A DNA stretch of 64,000 bases, taken from positions 1 to 64,000 of the forward strand of contig NZ_BAYD01000035.1 in assembly GCF_000685075.1 (NCBI RefSeq). Reading direction: 5' to 3'. Made by a program: the position numbers and the translations under genes. The notes below the pieces were generated by a model that ran no database searches, was not told where the DNA came from, and worked only from the letters and a program-made list of their open reading frames with translations. The stretch comes from Paraburkholderia oxyphila NBRC 105797 (GTDB taxonomy: Bacteria > Pseudomonadota > Gammaproteobacteria > Burkholderiales > Burkholderiaceae). Shown here in pieces: positions 1 to 9,458 of the stretch; position 1 is the first letter of the stretch, and every line of letters begins with the position of its first letter.

Positions 1-51
1 CCACGTTTTTGCGTATCGGACGATGGCTGTGCGCTCGCGCAGGCAGTCCAC

Positions 52-2988
52 TCAATCCAGCTCGGCCATGTCCCGCTCTTGCGGCATGCGCAGGGCGTCG
101 AGCGGCGCGGGCCGGCCCACCGCGTAGCCCTGCACGAAGTCGACGCCCATGGCGACCATGCAGTCGACGATCCTGGCATCCTCGACGAACTCGGCGATGG
201 TCTCCTTGCCGGCGGCGTGCGCGACCTGGGTGATCGAGCGGACGATGGCCTGATCGAGCGGGCTGTCGACGATCCCGCGTATGAAGCTGCCGTCGATCTT
301 CAGATAGTCGACTTTCAGATGCTTCAGGTAGTTGAGCGACGACATGCCGGCGCCGAAGTCGTCGAGCGCGAAGCGGCAGCCATGCGCGCGCAGGCGTGAG
401 ATGAGCGTGATCGCGTCGTGCATGTTCGTGATCGCGGCGGTCTCCGTAATCTCGAAGCACACGCAGGAGAACGGAATGCCCCAGAGGCGCTGCTGCTCTT
501 CGATATAGTCGGCGAGCCGCTCGTCGCCGAGCGAGGCGCCCGAGAGATTGATCGACCAGGTGCTGTAGCGGTGCGCACCGGCGGCGATCGTGCCGAACGC
601 GCGCGCGATCACCCAGCGGTCGATCGCGGGCATCAGGTCGAAGCGCTCGGCCGCGCCGATGAACCCCGCCGGCGTCACCAGCGCGCCGGAGGCGGTGCGC
701 ATGCGCAACAGCACCTCGACGTGTGCGTCCCCGGGGCCCGCGCTGGGGTCGAGCGGCTTGATCTCCTGGCCGAACAGGCAGAACTCGTCGTTCTCGAGCG
801 CCGCCTTGATATCGGCGACCCACGCCATCTGCGTGTGCGCTTCCGAGAGCTCTTCGTCGTCGAGGCGAAAGCGGTGCACGCGGTTGCGCCCCTTCTTCTT
901 CGCCATGTAGCAGGCGGCGTCCGCGGCCTTCATCACTTCCTTGACGCAGGCGAGGCTCGCCACGTCGCCAACGAGGCCGATGCTCACGCTCGTCTGCACG
1001 ACGCGCCCGGCGCCCGTGAAGCGGATGCCGGCGATGGCCTCGCGCAGGCTCTCCGCGAACTGCCAGGCATGCGAGACCGCACAGTGCGGCAGCACGACAC
1101 CGAATTCGTCGCCGCCCAGACGCGCGATGATGTCGGTGCGGCGCAGCGTCTTCCTGAGCACGCTGCAGACCTCGCGGATCAGCTCGTCGCCGGTGGAGTG
1201 GCCGCACGTGTCGTTGACCACCTTGAACTGGTCGAGGTCGAGGAACATGACCGAGTGGCCCGGGTGCTCGCGCCGCTCGCCTGCGCCGCTTGGGCTGCTT
1301 GGGCCACCCGAGTCATGCGCGCCGGCCTCGAGCAGCGCGCCGAGCTGGCGCTCGAATTCGCGGCGGTTATAGAGGTCGGTCAGCTCGTCGTGGGTGGCCT
1401 GATACGCGAGGCGCACCGCGTGCTCGCGCAGCGCGCTCACGTCATACAGCACGACGACGTTGCCGATGACGCAGCCCCGCGCGTCGCGCAGCTTCGAGAC
1501 CGAGTAGTCGACCGCGAGCCGCGAGCCGTCCGGGCGCGCGATGTAGAGATCGGCCGCCGCGCTGCCGCTGGCGTTGGCGCCACTGCCGCCACTGGTGCCG
1601 CCGATGCCCTCGGCGCCGCTCGCGGCGTGCGCGCGGCTCAGGAGGTCGACGCTGCGCGCGTTGTCGGCGCCGTTGCGCAGGTCGCAGATGGCCTCGAACG
1701 GCTGCGTGAGCATCGCGGCGGCGGAACGGCCGAGAATGCGTTCGGCGACCGCGTTGCAATAGGTCACGTGCGCGTCCTCGTCGGTGCGGATCACGGCGTC
1801 GCCGATCGAGGCCAGCGTGACTTCCGCCAACTCGCGCTCCGTATGCGCCTCGGCTTCCGCCGTCTTGAGATCGGAGATGTCGAACAGGCACCCGACCATG
1901 CGCACGGCGCGGCCGCGCGCGTCGCGCACCGCCTGCCCGCGCGCGCGGCACCAGCAGTAGCCGCCGGCGCGCGTGCGCAGTCGGAACGCGACATCGAAGG
2001 CCGTCGAGCGCACGAGGTGGCGGCGCAGCGCATGGCGCACGCCCGGCAGGTCGTCGGGATGGACGAGCTGTGTGAGGCCGCCTTCGTTGTCGAAGGGCGT
2101 GCCCACGGCGTTGCTCGCGTCGTAGCCGAGCTGATCGTAGAGCCAGTTCGAGAAGTAGCACTGGCTGCGGCCGACCTCCCAGTCCCAGAGTCCCGCGTTG
2201 ATGCCCTCGAAGCCGAGGCTCAGGCGTTCCTCGTTCTTGCGCACCTCGGCCTCGAGGCGGTCGCTGCGCGTGAGTGCGCGGCGGATGAACAGCGTGAACA
2301 CGGCGAGCAGCAAGCACGCGCAAGCCGCGATCGCGAGCGTGAGGAGCGAGCGCGTGGCGCGCGCGGCGTCGTCGAGCGAGCGCGAGAAGCCGCTTTCGAC
2401 GGGCGCGAGTTGATTGTCGATGTCGCGCAGCTCGCGCACGAACGCGGCGGATTCCGCGCTCTGCAGCTTGCCCGCCTGCGCGCGCGCGTGCAGCCGCTCA
2501 CCCGTTTCGGCGAGCTTCAGGATGTAGCGGTCGCCGAGGTCCCAGTACGCGACCGCCGGGCGCATCCACGGCGTGTTCTTGAGCGTGCGGTAGCCCCAGT
2601 TCATGCCATCGACGTCGGCCGCCGCGATACGGCCCTGCTCGAAGCCACGCCGGATCACCGCGATATCGGGCTGCGGCCGGTTCATCTCGAGCTTGGCCGT
2701 GCGGTCGCCGAGCGGCACGGCGATGCCATCGAGGAACGTACGGTAGTCGGCTTCGTCGCCCTCGCGCGCGTAGCGTTCGAGCGCGTGCACGGCATCCTTC
2801 TGGCCCTTCGACCAGGTGCTTTCGCCGGCCACGTAGGCGAGCAGGATCGCCATGATCGCGAGGCTGATCGACGCGATCACCGCCATCACCGCCGCGAGCA
2901 GCCACAGCGGCAGCAGGACGGCCGTGGTGCGCCGCAGTCCGTGCCACCCCGGGGCTTGCCGCGCGGGCTCCGTTTTGTGTCGTCTCAT
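52..2988 (-). CDS. Membrane PAS-GGDEF-EAL c-di-GMP enzyme
   Basis: A 978-residue protein that should make or break down the second messenger cyclic-di-GMP at the inner membrane. A hydrophobic segment lies near residues 28-52. A periplasmic region follows, with a second membrane segment near 217-237. Two PAS-like regions come next (about 255-375 and 390-525), then GGDEF (about 545-715) and EAL (about 735-970). The GGDEF active site is intact (RLGGDEF), and an inhibitory I-site RxxD (RRTD) sits five residues before it. The EAL signature reads EVL, with the catalytic Glu kept; the NLSG, ITET and DDFGAG motifs are also visible. It may be bifunctional. The gene stands alone, transcribed toward the window edge. 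The signal sensed is unknown. Confidence 0.93.
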   Translation of the reverse strand: MRRHKTEPARQAPGWHGLRRTTAVLLPLWLLAAVMAVIASISLAIMAILLAYVAGESTWSKGQKDAVHALERYAREGDEADYRTFLDGIAVPLGDRTAKLEMNRPQPDIAVIRRGFEQGRIAAADVDGMNWGYRTLKNTPWMRPAVAYWDLGDRYILKLAETGERLHARAQAGKLQSAESAAFVRELRDIDNQLAPVESGFSRSLDDAARATRSLLTLAIAACACLLLAVFTLFIRRALTRSDRLEAEVRKNEERLSLGFEGINAGLWDWEVGRSQCYFSNWLYDQLGYDASNAVGTPFDNEGGLTQLVHPDDLPGVRHALRRHLVRSTAFDVAFRLRTRAGGYCWCRARGQAVRDARGRAVRMVGCLFDISDLKTAEAEAHTERELAEVTLASIGDAVIRTDEDAHVTYCNAVAERILGRSAAAMLTQPFEAICDLRNGADNARSVDLLSRAHAASGAEGIGGTSGGSGANASGSAAADLYIARPDGSRLAVDYSVSKLRDARGCVIGNVVVLYDVSALREHAVRLAYQATHDELTDLYNRREFERQLGALLEAGAHDSGGPSSPSGAGERREHPGHSVMFLDLDQFKVVNDTCGHSTGDELIREVCSVLRKTLRRTDIIARLGGDEFGVVLPHCAVSHAWQFAESLREAIAGIRFTGAGRVVQTSVSIGLVGDVASLACVKEVMKAADAACYMAKKKGRNRVHRFRLDDEELSEAHTQMAWVADIKAALENDEFCLFGQEIKPLDPSAGPGDAHVEVLLRMRTASGALVTPAGFIGAAERFDLMPAIDRWVIARAFGTIAAGAHRYSTWSINLSGASLGDERLADYIEEQQRLWGIPFSCVCFEITETAAITNMHDAITLISRLRAHGCRFALDDFGAGMSSLNYLKHLKVDYLKIDGSFIRGIVDSPLDQAIVRSITQVAHAAGKETIAEFVEDARIVDCMVAMGVDFVQGYAVGRPAPLDALRMPQERDMAELD

Positions 2989-3040
2989 CAGGCTTTACCG
3001 GTCCGGTCGCTTTGCTGGATGACGTGACGTGTCGAGGGCT

Positions 3041-3076
3041 AGGGCCTGTTATTGGCGTGAGCAGGCCCTAAGGCTC
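3041..3076. repeat. Hairpin element, copy 1 of 2
   Basis: The arms AGGGCCTG (3041-3048) and CAGGCCCT (3062-3069) form a perfect 8-bp inverted repeat. Nearly the same sequence recurs at 17037-17072. Both copies lie downstream of small minus-strand genes. There is no T-run, so a classic intrinsic terminator is unproven. Confidence 0.6.
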
Positions 3077-3166
3077 GGCGGACCTATGAGGGATAACGGC
3101 GGGGCGGGAGGGGGCTTTAGGCTTGGGCGGCGATGGTCGGGTATCCCCGGACGCTCGAACGGCCGC

Positions 3167-3478
3167 TTAAACAGGCGCTTCGGCTTGCGGCTCCGTGCTG
3201 TCTGGCGGCGCCGGGAGCACCGATTCCAGGGTGCGCGCGCCCGCCGCGAGCGCACGTTTGTCGCGCGCAGTAAGCTGCTTGACCCGGTATTCGGCGCGCA
3301 AGGCGCTCGCGCGGTCGGCGAGCTCGAATTGCGCGAGCACGCGCACCGGCTTGCGCGAGCGCGTATAGCGTGCGCCCGTGCCGTTCGCATGCTGCGCGAA
3401 GCGCGCGGCGACGTCGACGGCGATGCCCGTGTAGACGCTGCCGTCGGCGCATTCGAGCAGGTAGAGGAACCACGGCAT
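3167..3478 (-). CDS. GIY-YIG nuclease-superfamily protein
   Basis: A 103-residue protein of the short stand-alone GIY-YIG class (UPF0213/YhbQ-like). The start is taken at the ATG at 3478, giving MPWFLYLLECADGSVYTG, because the family begins directly with this strand. The GIY motif is replaced by YLL and the YIG motif by YTG, as is usual in this subfamily. ARFAQHANGTGARYTRSRKP follows, with the expected Arg and His region. Such proteins are predicted nucleases of unclear physiological role. The upstream in-frame extension to 3562 lacks family similarity and was dropped. No strong ribosome binding site is visible. Confidence 0.85.
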   Translation of the reverse strand: MPWFLYLLECADGSVYTGIAVDVAARFAQHANGTGARYTRSRKPVRVLAQFELADRASALRAEYRVKQLTARDKRALAAGARTLESVLPAPPDSTEPQAEAPV

Positions 3479-3633
3479 GTTGGAGGCGGCGCGACGAAGG
3501 GCGGTGAGCGAAAAAGTGAGCGTGAGTGTCCCACAGATCGGCCGATCTGCTAAGCGCTGCACAAACAGCGCCGCGTGTAGTGCTCAGGCGCCCGTGTCCG
3601 GAGAGCGAGCGTGGCGCCGCCCCCGCCGCCGCA

Positions 3634-4869
3634 TCACGCGCGAAACGGGTTGTGCTCGTTCAATTCGTGCACGTAGGCATGAATCTGGTTCGTCTCGCTC
3701 TTGAGAAAATGAGCGACGGCGTCGGCGAACGCGGGATGCGCGAGCCAGTGCGCCGAGCGCGTGACGGTGGGCATGAAGCCGCGCGCCATCTTGTGCTCGC
3801 CCTGCGCGCCGCCTTCGAATACGGCGAGCTTCTCCTCGATGCAAAACTCGAGCGGCTGGTAGTAGGCGGTCTCGAAGTGCAGGCAGGGCACGTGCTCGAG
3901 CGCGCCCCAATAGCGGCCGTAGAGCGTGCCGCCGCTCTCGTCGCGCTGATAGACGACGAGCGAGCTCGCGATCGGCTTGCCCTCGTACTCGGCGATCACG
4001 AGCATCAGGTTCTCGGGCATCGTCTCGCCGATCGTGCGGAAGAAGTCGAGATTCAGATACGGCGACGAAAAATGCTCGCGATACGTCTGCCGGTAGCAGC
4101 GGCTGAAGAAGCGCCAGTGTTCGTCGCGGATGTCCTCGCCGCGAATGCGCCGGTGCGTCACGCCCGCGTCGCGCACCTTGCGCCGCTCGGCGCGGATGTT
4201 CTTGCGCTTTTTCTGCTCGAGCGTCGAGAGAAAGTCGTCGAAGTCGCGGTAGCCGTCGTTGAGCCAGTGAAACTGCACGCCTTCGCGCTGCATCATGCCG
4301 AGGTCGGTGAGCATCGCCGCGTCTTCGGCGGTGGGAAAGAGCACGTGCAGCGAGGAGACGTCGGCCTGCTCGGCGAACGCGACCAGCGTGGCGGCCAGAT
4401 GGCGCCGCGCGGTGTCGTCGGCGGCCAGCAGGCGCGTGCCTTGCACGGGGGTGAAGGGCACCGCGCACAGCAGCTTCGGGTAGTACTCGAGGCCGTTGCG
4501 CTTGTACGCGTCCGCCCAGGCCCAGTCGAACACGTACTCGCCGTACGAGTGGCCCTTCAGGTAAACGGGCGCCGCGGCGGCGAGCCGCCCCGTGCGCGAG
4601 TCGGTGAGCGTGACGAACTGCGGCGCCCAGCCCGCATCGGGCGTGGCGCAGCGCGCGGCGTCGAGCGCCGCGAGGAACTCGTGCCGCAAAAAGGGCGTCG
4701 GCTGGCCCTGGCGCGCGAGCAGCGCGTTCCATTGCGCGGCGTCGACCTCGGCCGGTGAGCCGAGAATGCCCGTGCGATAATCGAAATGTTCCTTATTCAA
4801 CTTGCGTGCCCGTGGTGGCTTTGCGCCCGGCACCCACGCGAGTTTCGCGGCGCCGCGGCAAACGGTCAT
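3634..4869 (-). CDS. GNAT/FemAB-like acyltransferase (COG3146-type)
   Basis: A protein of 411 residues from the ATG at 4869. It resembles the peptidogalycan-biosynthesis/DUF482 family, which has a double GNAT fold like FemAB aminoacyltransferases. Visible family features are the Lys-rich segment EQKKRKNIRAERRKV in the middle, then REHFSSPYLN and LYGRYWG, and the C-terminal KMARGFMPT stretch. The substrate is not known for this family. The longer reading frame to 4986 would overlap the divergent nadE start at 4967, so the shorter start is preferred. That leaves a 97-bp divergent intergenic region that must hold both promoters. Confidence 0.85.
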   Translation of the reverse strand: MTVCRGAAKLAWVPGAKPPRARKLNKEHFDYRTGILGSPAEVDAAQWNALLARQGQPTPFLRHEFLAALDAARCATPDAGWAPQFVTLTDSRTGRLAAAAPVYLKGHSYGEYVFDWAWADAYKRNGLEYYPKLLCAVPFTPVQGTRLLAADDTARRHLAATLVAFAEQADVSSLHVLFPTAEDAAMLTDLGMMQREGVQFHWLNDGYRDFDDFLSTLEQKKRKNIRAERRKVRDAGVTHRRIRGEDIRDEHWRFFSRCYRQTYREHFSSPYLNLDFFRTIGETMPENLMLVIAEYEGKPIASSLVVYQRDESGGTLYGRYWGALEHVPCLHFETAYYQPLEFCIEEKLAVFEGGAQGEHKMARGFMPTVTRSAHWLAHPAFADAVAHFLKSETNQIHAYVHELNEHNPFRA

Positions 4870-4966
4870 GGTAAAGCAAACCACCCGAACGGGTGAGGGC
4901 CGCAATGTCGGGGTGGCCCGGGCGCCAGCCGATGCCGCGGCTCCCATTCGCTTATCGGTTATCCAA

Positions 4967-7099
4967 ATGACAGAGCGCTTCTTCAATCTCTATTCGCATG
5001 GCTTTGCGCGCGTGGCCGTGGGCGTGCCGCGCTGCCGTGTGGCCGATCCGGCCTTCAATGCCGAACAGACGCTCGCGCTCGCGCGCGAGGCCGCAGCCGG
5101 CGGCGCGGTGCTGATCGCGTTTCCCGAGCTCGGCCTGTCCGCCTATAGCTGCGACGACCTCTTCCACCAGCAGGCGCTGCTGGACGCCTGCGAGCGCGCG
5201 CTGGCGCAGATCGTGGCGGCGTCGGCCAGGCTGCCGCTCGCGATGATCGTGGGGCTGCCGGTGCGCGTCGGCCATGCGCTCTTCAACTGCGCGGCGGTCG
5301 TGGCGGGCGGGCGCGTGGCCGGCGTCGTGCCCAAGAGCTACCTGCCGAACTATGGCGAGTTCTACGAGCCGCGCCAGTTCAGCGCCGCCGATTGCGCGAG
5401 CACCGACACCGTGCGCCTCGCCGGCGAGGACGTGCCGTTCGGGGCGTCGCTGCTGTTCGAAGCGGCGGAGATCCCGGGCCTGCGCTTTCACGTGGAGATC
5501 TGCGAAGACGTCTGGGTGCCGATTCCGCCGTCGTCGTTCGCCGCGCTCGCGGGCGCTTCGGTGCTCGTCAATCTTTCCGCGTCGAATGTGGTGGTGGGCA
5601 AGGCGGGGTATCGGCATCAGCTGGTCTCGCAGCAGTCGGCGCGCTGCCTCGCCGCGTATCTCTACACCTCGGCGGGCCAGGGCGAATCGACCACCGACAT
5701 GGCCTGGGACGGCCAGGCGCTCGTTTACGAAAACGGCGAGCTGCTCGCGCAGTCCGAGCGCTTTCTGGGCGACTCGCACCTGATCTATGCCGACGTCGAT
5801 CTCGATCGGCTTCAGCAGGAGCGCATCCGCCAGACCACTTTCGGCGATTCGGTGCGCCGTCATGCCGACGAGATCGCGAAGTTCCGCGTGATCCGCTGCG
5901 AGCTTGCAGCGGGATCGGCGGGAACTGCGACGGCGGCCAAGGGCGCATGGGAGCAGGAGTCGCTGGCGCTCGCGCGCCGCGTCGAACGCTTCCCGTACGT
6001 GCCGGCCGATCCGAAGCGCCGCGACGAGCGCTGCAACGAGGTCTACAACATCCAGGTGCAGGCGCTCGTGCAGCGGCTCTCGCAGGCCGGCATCAAGAAG
6101 GTGGTGATCGGCGTGTCGGGCGGGCTCGACTCCACGCACGCGCTGCTGGTTTGCGCGAAGGCGATGGACCGCCTCGGGCTGCCGCGCGCCAATATTCTCG
6201 CGTACACCATGCCCGGCTTTGCGACCAGCGAGCGCACGCTGCGCCAGGCGCGCGAGCTGATGACGCTCGTGGGCTGCACGGCGCGCGAGATCGACATTCG
6301 CCAGAGCTGCATGCAGATGCTGGAAGACCTCGGCCATCCGTATTCGGCGGGCAAGGAAAGCTACGACATCACATTCGAGAACGTGCAGGCGGGCGAGCGC
6401 ACGAACCATCTGTTCCGCCTCGCCAACTTCAATCACGCGATCGTGATCGGCACGGGCGATCTCTCCGAGCTCGCGCTCGGCTGGTGCACCTACGGCGTGG
6501 GCGATCACATGTCGCACTACAACGTGAACGCCAGTGTGCCGAAGACGCTGATCACGCACCTCGTGCGCTGGGTTGCGGAGACGGGGCAGATCGGCCAGAA
6601 CGGCGAGAGCGGCCGCGACGTGCTCGAAGCGATTCTCGCCACCGACATCAGCCCCGAGCTGATCCCCGGCAAGTCCGATGGCGCGCCCGAGCAGAAGACC
6701 GAAAGCACGATCGGCCCGTACGAGCTGCAGGACTTCAACCTCTACTACACGCTGCGCTTCGGCTTCGCGCCCTCGAAGGTCGCGTTCCTCGCGCGCCATG
6801 CGTGGCGCGACCGCGAGACGGGCGCATGGCCCGAGAACGCGAAGGTCGCGCGCAATCAGTACGATCTCGCGGCCATCAAGCGCAACCTGCGCATCTTCCT
6901 GGACCGCTTCTTCCGCACGAGCCAGTTCAAGCGCACCTGCATTCCGAACGCCCCGAAGGTGGGCTCGGGCGGCTCGCTTTCGCCGCGCGGCGACTGGCGC
7001 GCGCCGAGCGATTCGGAGTCGGCGGTGTGGCTCGCGGATCTCGAGCGCGTGCCCGACGCGGAGCGCGCGAGCGCGCCACCGCCTGCCGCGGCGTCTTGA
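4967..7099 (+). CDS. nadE: Glutamine-dependent NAD+ synthetase
   Basis: A 710-residue cytoplasmic enzyme that amidates nicotinic acid adenine dinucleotide to NAD+ using glutamine and ATP. The N-terminal part is a nitrilase-type glutaminase with Glu (FPELGLSAY), Lys (PKSYLPNYGEFYEPR) and the nucleophile Cys (HVEICEDVW). The C-terminal part is the synthetase with the PP-loop GVSGGLDST. The start at MTERFFNLYSHGF matches the family. The in-frame extension back to 4802 would run through the divergent gene's start region. glnB follows 98 bp downstream, an arrangement that could couple NAD and nitrogen control. Confidence 0.96.
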   Translation: MTERFFNLYSHGFARVAVGVPRCRVADPAFNAEQTLALAREAAAGGAVLIAFPELGLSAYSCDDLFHQQALLDACERALAQIVAASARLPLAMIVGLPVRVGHALFNCAAVVAGGRVAGVVPKSYLPNYGEFYEPRQFSAADCASTDTVRLAGEDVPFGASLLFEAAEIPGLRFHVEICEDVWVPIPPSSFAALAGASVLVNLSASNVVVGKAGYRHQLVSQQSARCLAAYLYTSAGQGESTTDMAWDGQALVYENGELLAQSERFLGDSHLIYADVDLDRLQQERIRQTTFGDSVRRHADEIAKFRVIRCELAAGSAGTATAAKGAWEQESLALARRVERFPYVPADPKRRDERCNEVYNIQVQALVQRLSQAGIKKVVIGVSGGLDSTHALLVCAKAMDRLGLPRANILAYTMPGFATSERTLRQARELMTLVGCTAREIDIRQSCMQMLEDLGHPYSAGKESYDITFENVQAGERTNHLFRLANFNHAIVIGTGDLSELALGWCTYGVGDHMSHYNVNASVPKTLITHLVRWVAETGQIGQNGESGRDVLEAILATDISPELIPGKSDGAPEQKTESTIGPYELQDFNLYYTLRFGFAPSKVAFLARHAWRDRETGAWPENAKVARNQYDLAAIKRNLRIFLDRFFRTSQFKRTCIPNAPKVGSGGSLSPRGDWRAPSDSESAVWLADLERVPDAERASAPPPAAAS

Positions 7100-7197
7100 G
7101 ATGGGCGCGCACAGCGTAAAATCGCAGGACCTTTGCCGAATTCCCGGCCGACAAGCCACAGATAACCCGCAGATCAACTGAGTCAGAGAGGATCGTC

Positions 7198-7536
7198 ATG
7201 AAACGCATCACCGCCGTCATCAAACCGTTCAAGCTCGACGAAGTGCGCGAGGCGCTCGCCGAAGTGGGCCTCACGGGCCTGACCGTCACCGAAGTGAAGG
7301 GCTTCGGCCGCCAGAAGGGCCACACGGAGCTCTACCGCGGCGCCGAGTACGTGGTCGACTTCCTGCCCAAGGTGAAGATCGAGGTGGTGGTCACCAACGA
7401 CCAGACCGACCAGGTGATCGACGCGATCATCGGCGCGGCCCGCACGGGCAAGATCGGCGACGGCAAGATTTTCGTCACCGATGTCGAGCGCGTGATCCGC
7501 ATCCGTACGGGCGAAGAAAACGAAGCGGCGGTTTGA
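7198..7536 (+). CDS. glnB: Nitrogen regulatory protein PII
   Basis: A 112-residue PII signal protein. It senses 2-oxoglutarate and ATP/ADP, and controls glutamine synthetase adenylylation and NtrB. The family signature around the T-loop is present, and the uridylylated Tyr51 can be counted in ELYRGAEYVVDF. The C-terminal signature GKIGDGKIFV is also intact. A purine-rich AGAGAGGATCGTC stretch precedes the ATG. No ammonium transporter gene (amtB) is next to it, which favours GlnB over GlnK. It probably shares transcription with nadE, though the 98-bp gap could hold its own promoter. Confidence 0.96.
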   Translation: MKRITAVIKPFKLDEVREALAEVGLTGLTVTEVKGFGRQKGHTELYRGAEYVVDFLPKVKIEVVVTNDQTDQVIDAIIGAARTGKIGDGKIFVTDVERVIRIRTGEENEAAV

Positions 7537-7579
7537 GGCGGTAGCGCGTCACCGCTCGCGGCACCACGACAAAGAAACA

Positions 7580-7610
7580 GGGGACGGCACCGCTCGCGCG
7601 GCCCGTCCCC
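7580..7610 (+). terminator. Hairpin after glnB
   Basis: A perfect 8-bp stem, GGGGACGG/CCGTCCCC (7580-7587 and 7603-7610), lies 43 bp after glnB. It has a 15-nt loop and no T-run on the plus strand, so it may be only a 3' stabilising hairpin. Confidence 0.45.
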
Positions 7611-7615
7611 ACCAT

Positions 7616-7651
7616 AAAAAACGGTGCGATACCCGTTTGGGATACCGCACC
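7616..7651 (-). terminator. Intrinsic terminator of the porin gene
   Basis: Read on the minus strand, a hairpin at 7651-7621 (outer arms CGGTGCG/CGCACCG with one mismatch and one bulge inward) is followed directly by TTTTTATGG. It lies 66 bp after the porin stop, the expected place for its terminator. Confidence 0.7.
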
Positions 7652-7716
7652 GATACGCGCCTCTCGCAGCAGCGTGAAAACGTGGATGAAACTGTACTGC
7701 CTACACTCGCTGCAAC

Positions 7717-8871
7717 TTAGAACGAGTGCTGGATGCCTGCGTACACGCCAGTCTGGCTGTGGCCGATGAGCGGGTTGGTAGTCGCAGCCGAATCACCGTA
7801 GTTGTTCGCGTTCAGACCGAAGTTGGCGGCCTTGCTGTTCTGCACCGTTGCGACCTGGAGGTCGAGCAGCGTGCGCTTGGACAGGTTGTACGAGCCGCCG
7901 ACCGTGTACAGCGTGGCGTTGCCGCCGCCGTTGTTGGCGTTGACGTGGTAGACCGCCGCGATCAGCGCGGCTGCCGGCGTGGCTTGCCACGTCACGCCAC
8001 CCCATTCGTGGTCGAGCGTGGTCGGCTGGCCGATCAGCTGGCCCGTCATGCCCGAGGAACGGATGGCTTCATAGCCGCCCTGAACCTTGAACGGTCCGAG
8101 GAACACATTGACCATCGCCATGTAGTCGCGCGAGTAGGCGAAGACGCCTTGCGCGGTGTTGCCCGAGTTGACGCCGGTCGGATCGTACGCGCCGCCGAGC
8201 GTGCCGTTCGCCGGGTTGCGGATTTCGTCGTACAGGCCGCGGATCTGGAACAGCGAGCTCGTGTAGGTCAGCTGGATACCGTCCTGACGGCCTTGCGGCG
8301 TCGTGCCGTTGCCGTTCCAGCTCGTGGCGTTCGAGAACGAGTATTGGCCGTACATGTCAAAGCCGTACAGCTTCGGCGACTGGTACGAAATGTTGTTGCT
8401 GGACTGCGGCCAGTTGCGGCCACGTACGAGCGATGCCGACGACCAGTTCGACTGGCCAAACGGATCGAAGTCCCAAATGCCGTTCGAGATGAACAGCTCG
8501 CGACCCAGCAGCAGGGTACCGAACTGGTCGTTGGCCATACCGACGGTGGCCCAGCGATTGAAGATCGAGCCGGCCGAGCCGAGCGCGCCTGTTGCCGTGC
8601 TGAAGCTGCCTTCCAACTGGAACAGCACCTTGTTGCCGCCGCCGATGTCTTCAACACCCTTCATGCCCCAGAGGCTGGTGCCCCAGTAGCCGCTTTCGAG
8701 CTGAACCTGGCTCTTGCCGCTGGTCGCGGGGCCATTCGGGCCGCCGCCGGTGCCGATGCCGTTCATGTACGCAATGCCTGCATCCAGGCGGCCGTAAAGG
8801 GTCACGCTGCTTTGCGCATGCGCGACTACGCCAGCCGACATCAACGCTGCGGCGAGCAAAGCTTTCTTCAT
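7717..8871 (-). CDS. Outer-membrane general porin (Porin_4 family)
   Basis: A 384-residue trimeric beta-barrel porin for passive diffusion of small solutes across the outer membrane. The start is the ATG at 8871, directly behind GGAGGAGAAG. It begins with a clear signal peptide, MKKALLAAALMSAGVVAHAQ, cleaved before SSVTLYGRLDAG, the classic first strand of Burkholderia porins. The protein ends in GIQHSF, with the C-terminal Phe needed for barrel assembly. Codon choice is more even than in its neighbours, as in highly expressed genes. A 587-bp, partly AT-rich region lies upstream and suggests complex regulation. The transcript ends at the terminator at 7616-7651. Confidence 0.95.
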   Translation of the reverse strand: MKKALLAAALMSAGVVAHAQSSVTLYGRLDAGIAYMNGIGTGGGPNGPATSGKSQVQLESGYWGTSLWGMKGVEDIGGGNKVLFQLEGSFSTATGALGSAGSIFNRWATVGMANDQFGTLLLGRELFISNGIWDFDPFGQSNWSSASLVRGRNWPQSSNNISYQSPKLYGFDMYGQYSFSNATSWNGNGTTPQGRQDGIQLTYTSSLFQIRGLYDEIRNPANGTLGGAYDPTGVNSGNTAQGVFAYSRDYMAMVNVFLGPFKVQGGYEAIRSSGMTGQLIGQPTTLDHEWGGVTWQATPAAALIAAVYHVNANNGGGNATLYTVGGSYNLSKRTLLDLQVATVQNSKAANFGLNANNYGDSAATTNPLIGHSQTGVYAGIQHSF

Positions 8872-9458
8872 CTTCTCCTCCATACCCTGTCAAAGAGTCA
8901 ACCTAAGTACTGCGAAAGACGTCCGCGCGCCTTCGGGGTGCTGCGGACAGAAGTTGTCGCATAGGGAGCGTGACCCGAGGATCGGCGTACGGAAACGATG
9001 CGAGCAGGACAACCTGTTCGAGTCGTCTTGCAGATCCCCTGGTTGACTGGCATCTCCCGTTCTTATTTGAAGTGAAACTACTTTTAACGAACTTTGTTTT
9101 GCTACTTTGGTTACTAATTTAGCAAAAAAGACTGGCAGTGGCGACCGAAATCGCTTGGCAGGGGCAGGGTGTCGTCAAATTGCCATACGCACGTCCTGGA
9201 TGGTGGTCGGCACGATCCGAAAAGTATGTCTAAAGCCTTGTAGGACAAGGCACACACGTTTGCTGGCGGAGGATCTTCAGGATTGCCACTATTGACGCGA
9301 AATATCGTCAGGAGTAGGGCGAAATGCGCGGATTTGCTGCGAAAAGCAGGTCGTTACGCAGGATTGCGAAGGCAAAAAGAAAAGGCTCTGAAAGCGCCTT
9401 GAAATGCTACTTTGACTACATTCCAGGAATCGGATGTAGTCGACTACACACGCGAGCG
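8872..9458. other. Non-coding region upstream of porin
   Basis: This stretch holds the porin promoter region. An AT-rich core at about 9060-9130 is unlike the surrounding DNA. The short plus-strand reading frames here show no family features and no good ribosome binding site. Near its right end lies the inverted repeat described at 9414-9448. Confidence 0.5.
9414..9448. repeat. Inverted repeats after hisP
   Basis: GACTACAT (9414-9421) pairs with ATGTAGTC (9434-9441). The second arm overlaps a perfect 14-bp palindrome, TGTAGTCGACTACA (9435-9448). The group lies 11-45 bp beyond the hisP stop on the minus strand. With no T-run it may be a 3' hairpin or a protein site. Confidence 0.5.

Noticed and set aside
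418..3027. A very long plus-strand reading frame opposite the PAS-GGDEF-EAL gene
   Set aside because: It mirrors the real gene, is rich in Arg/Ala/His, and has no recognisable domain. Long antisense frames are an expected result of high GC. Similar frames opposite nadE, parE, parC and the ABC genes were dropped for the same reason.
9107..9295. A 62-residue plus-strand frame upstream of the porin
   Set aside because: No ribosome binding site or family feature, and it lies in the porin promoter region.
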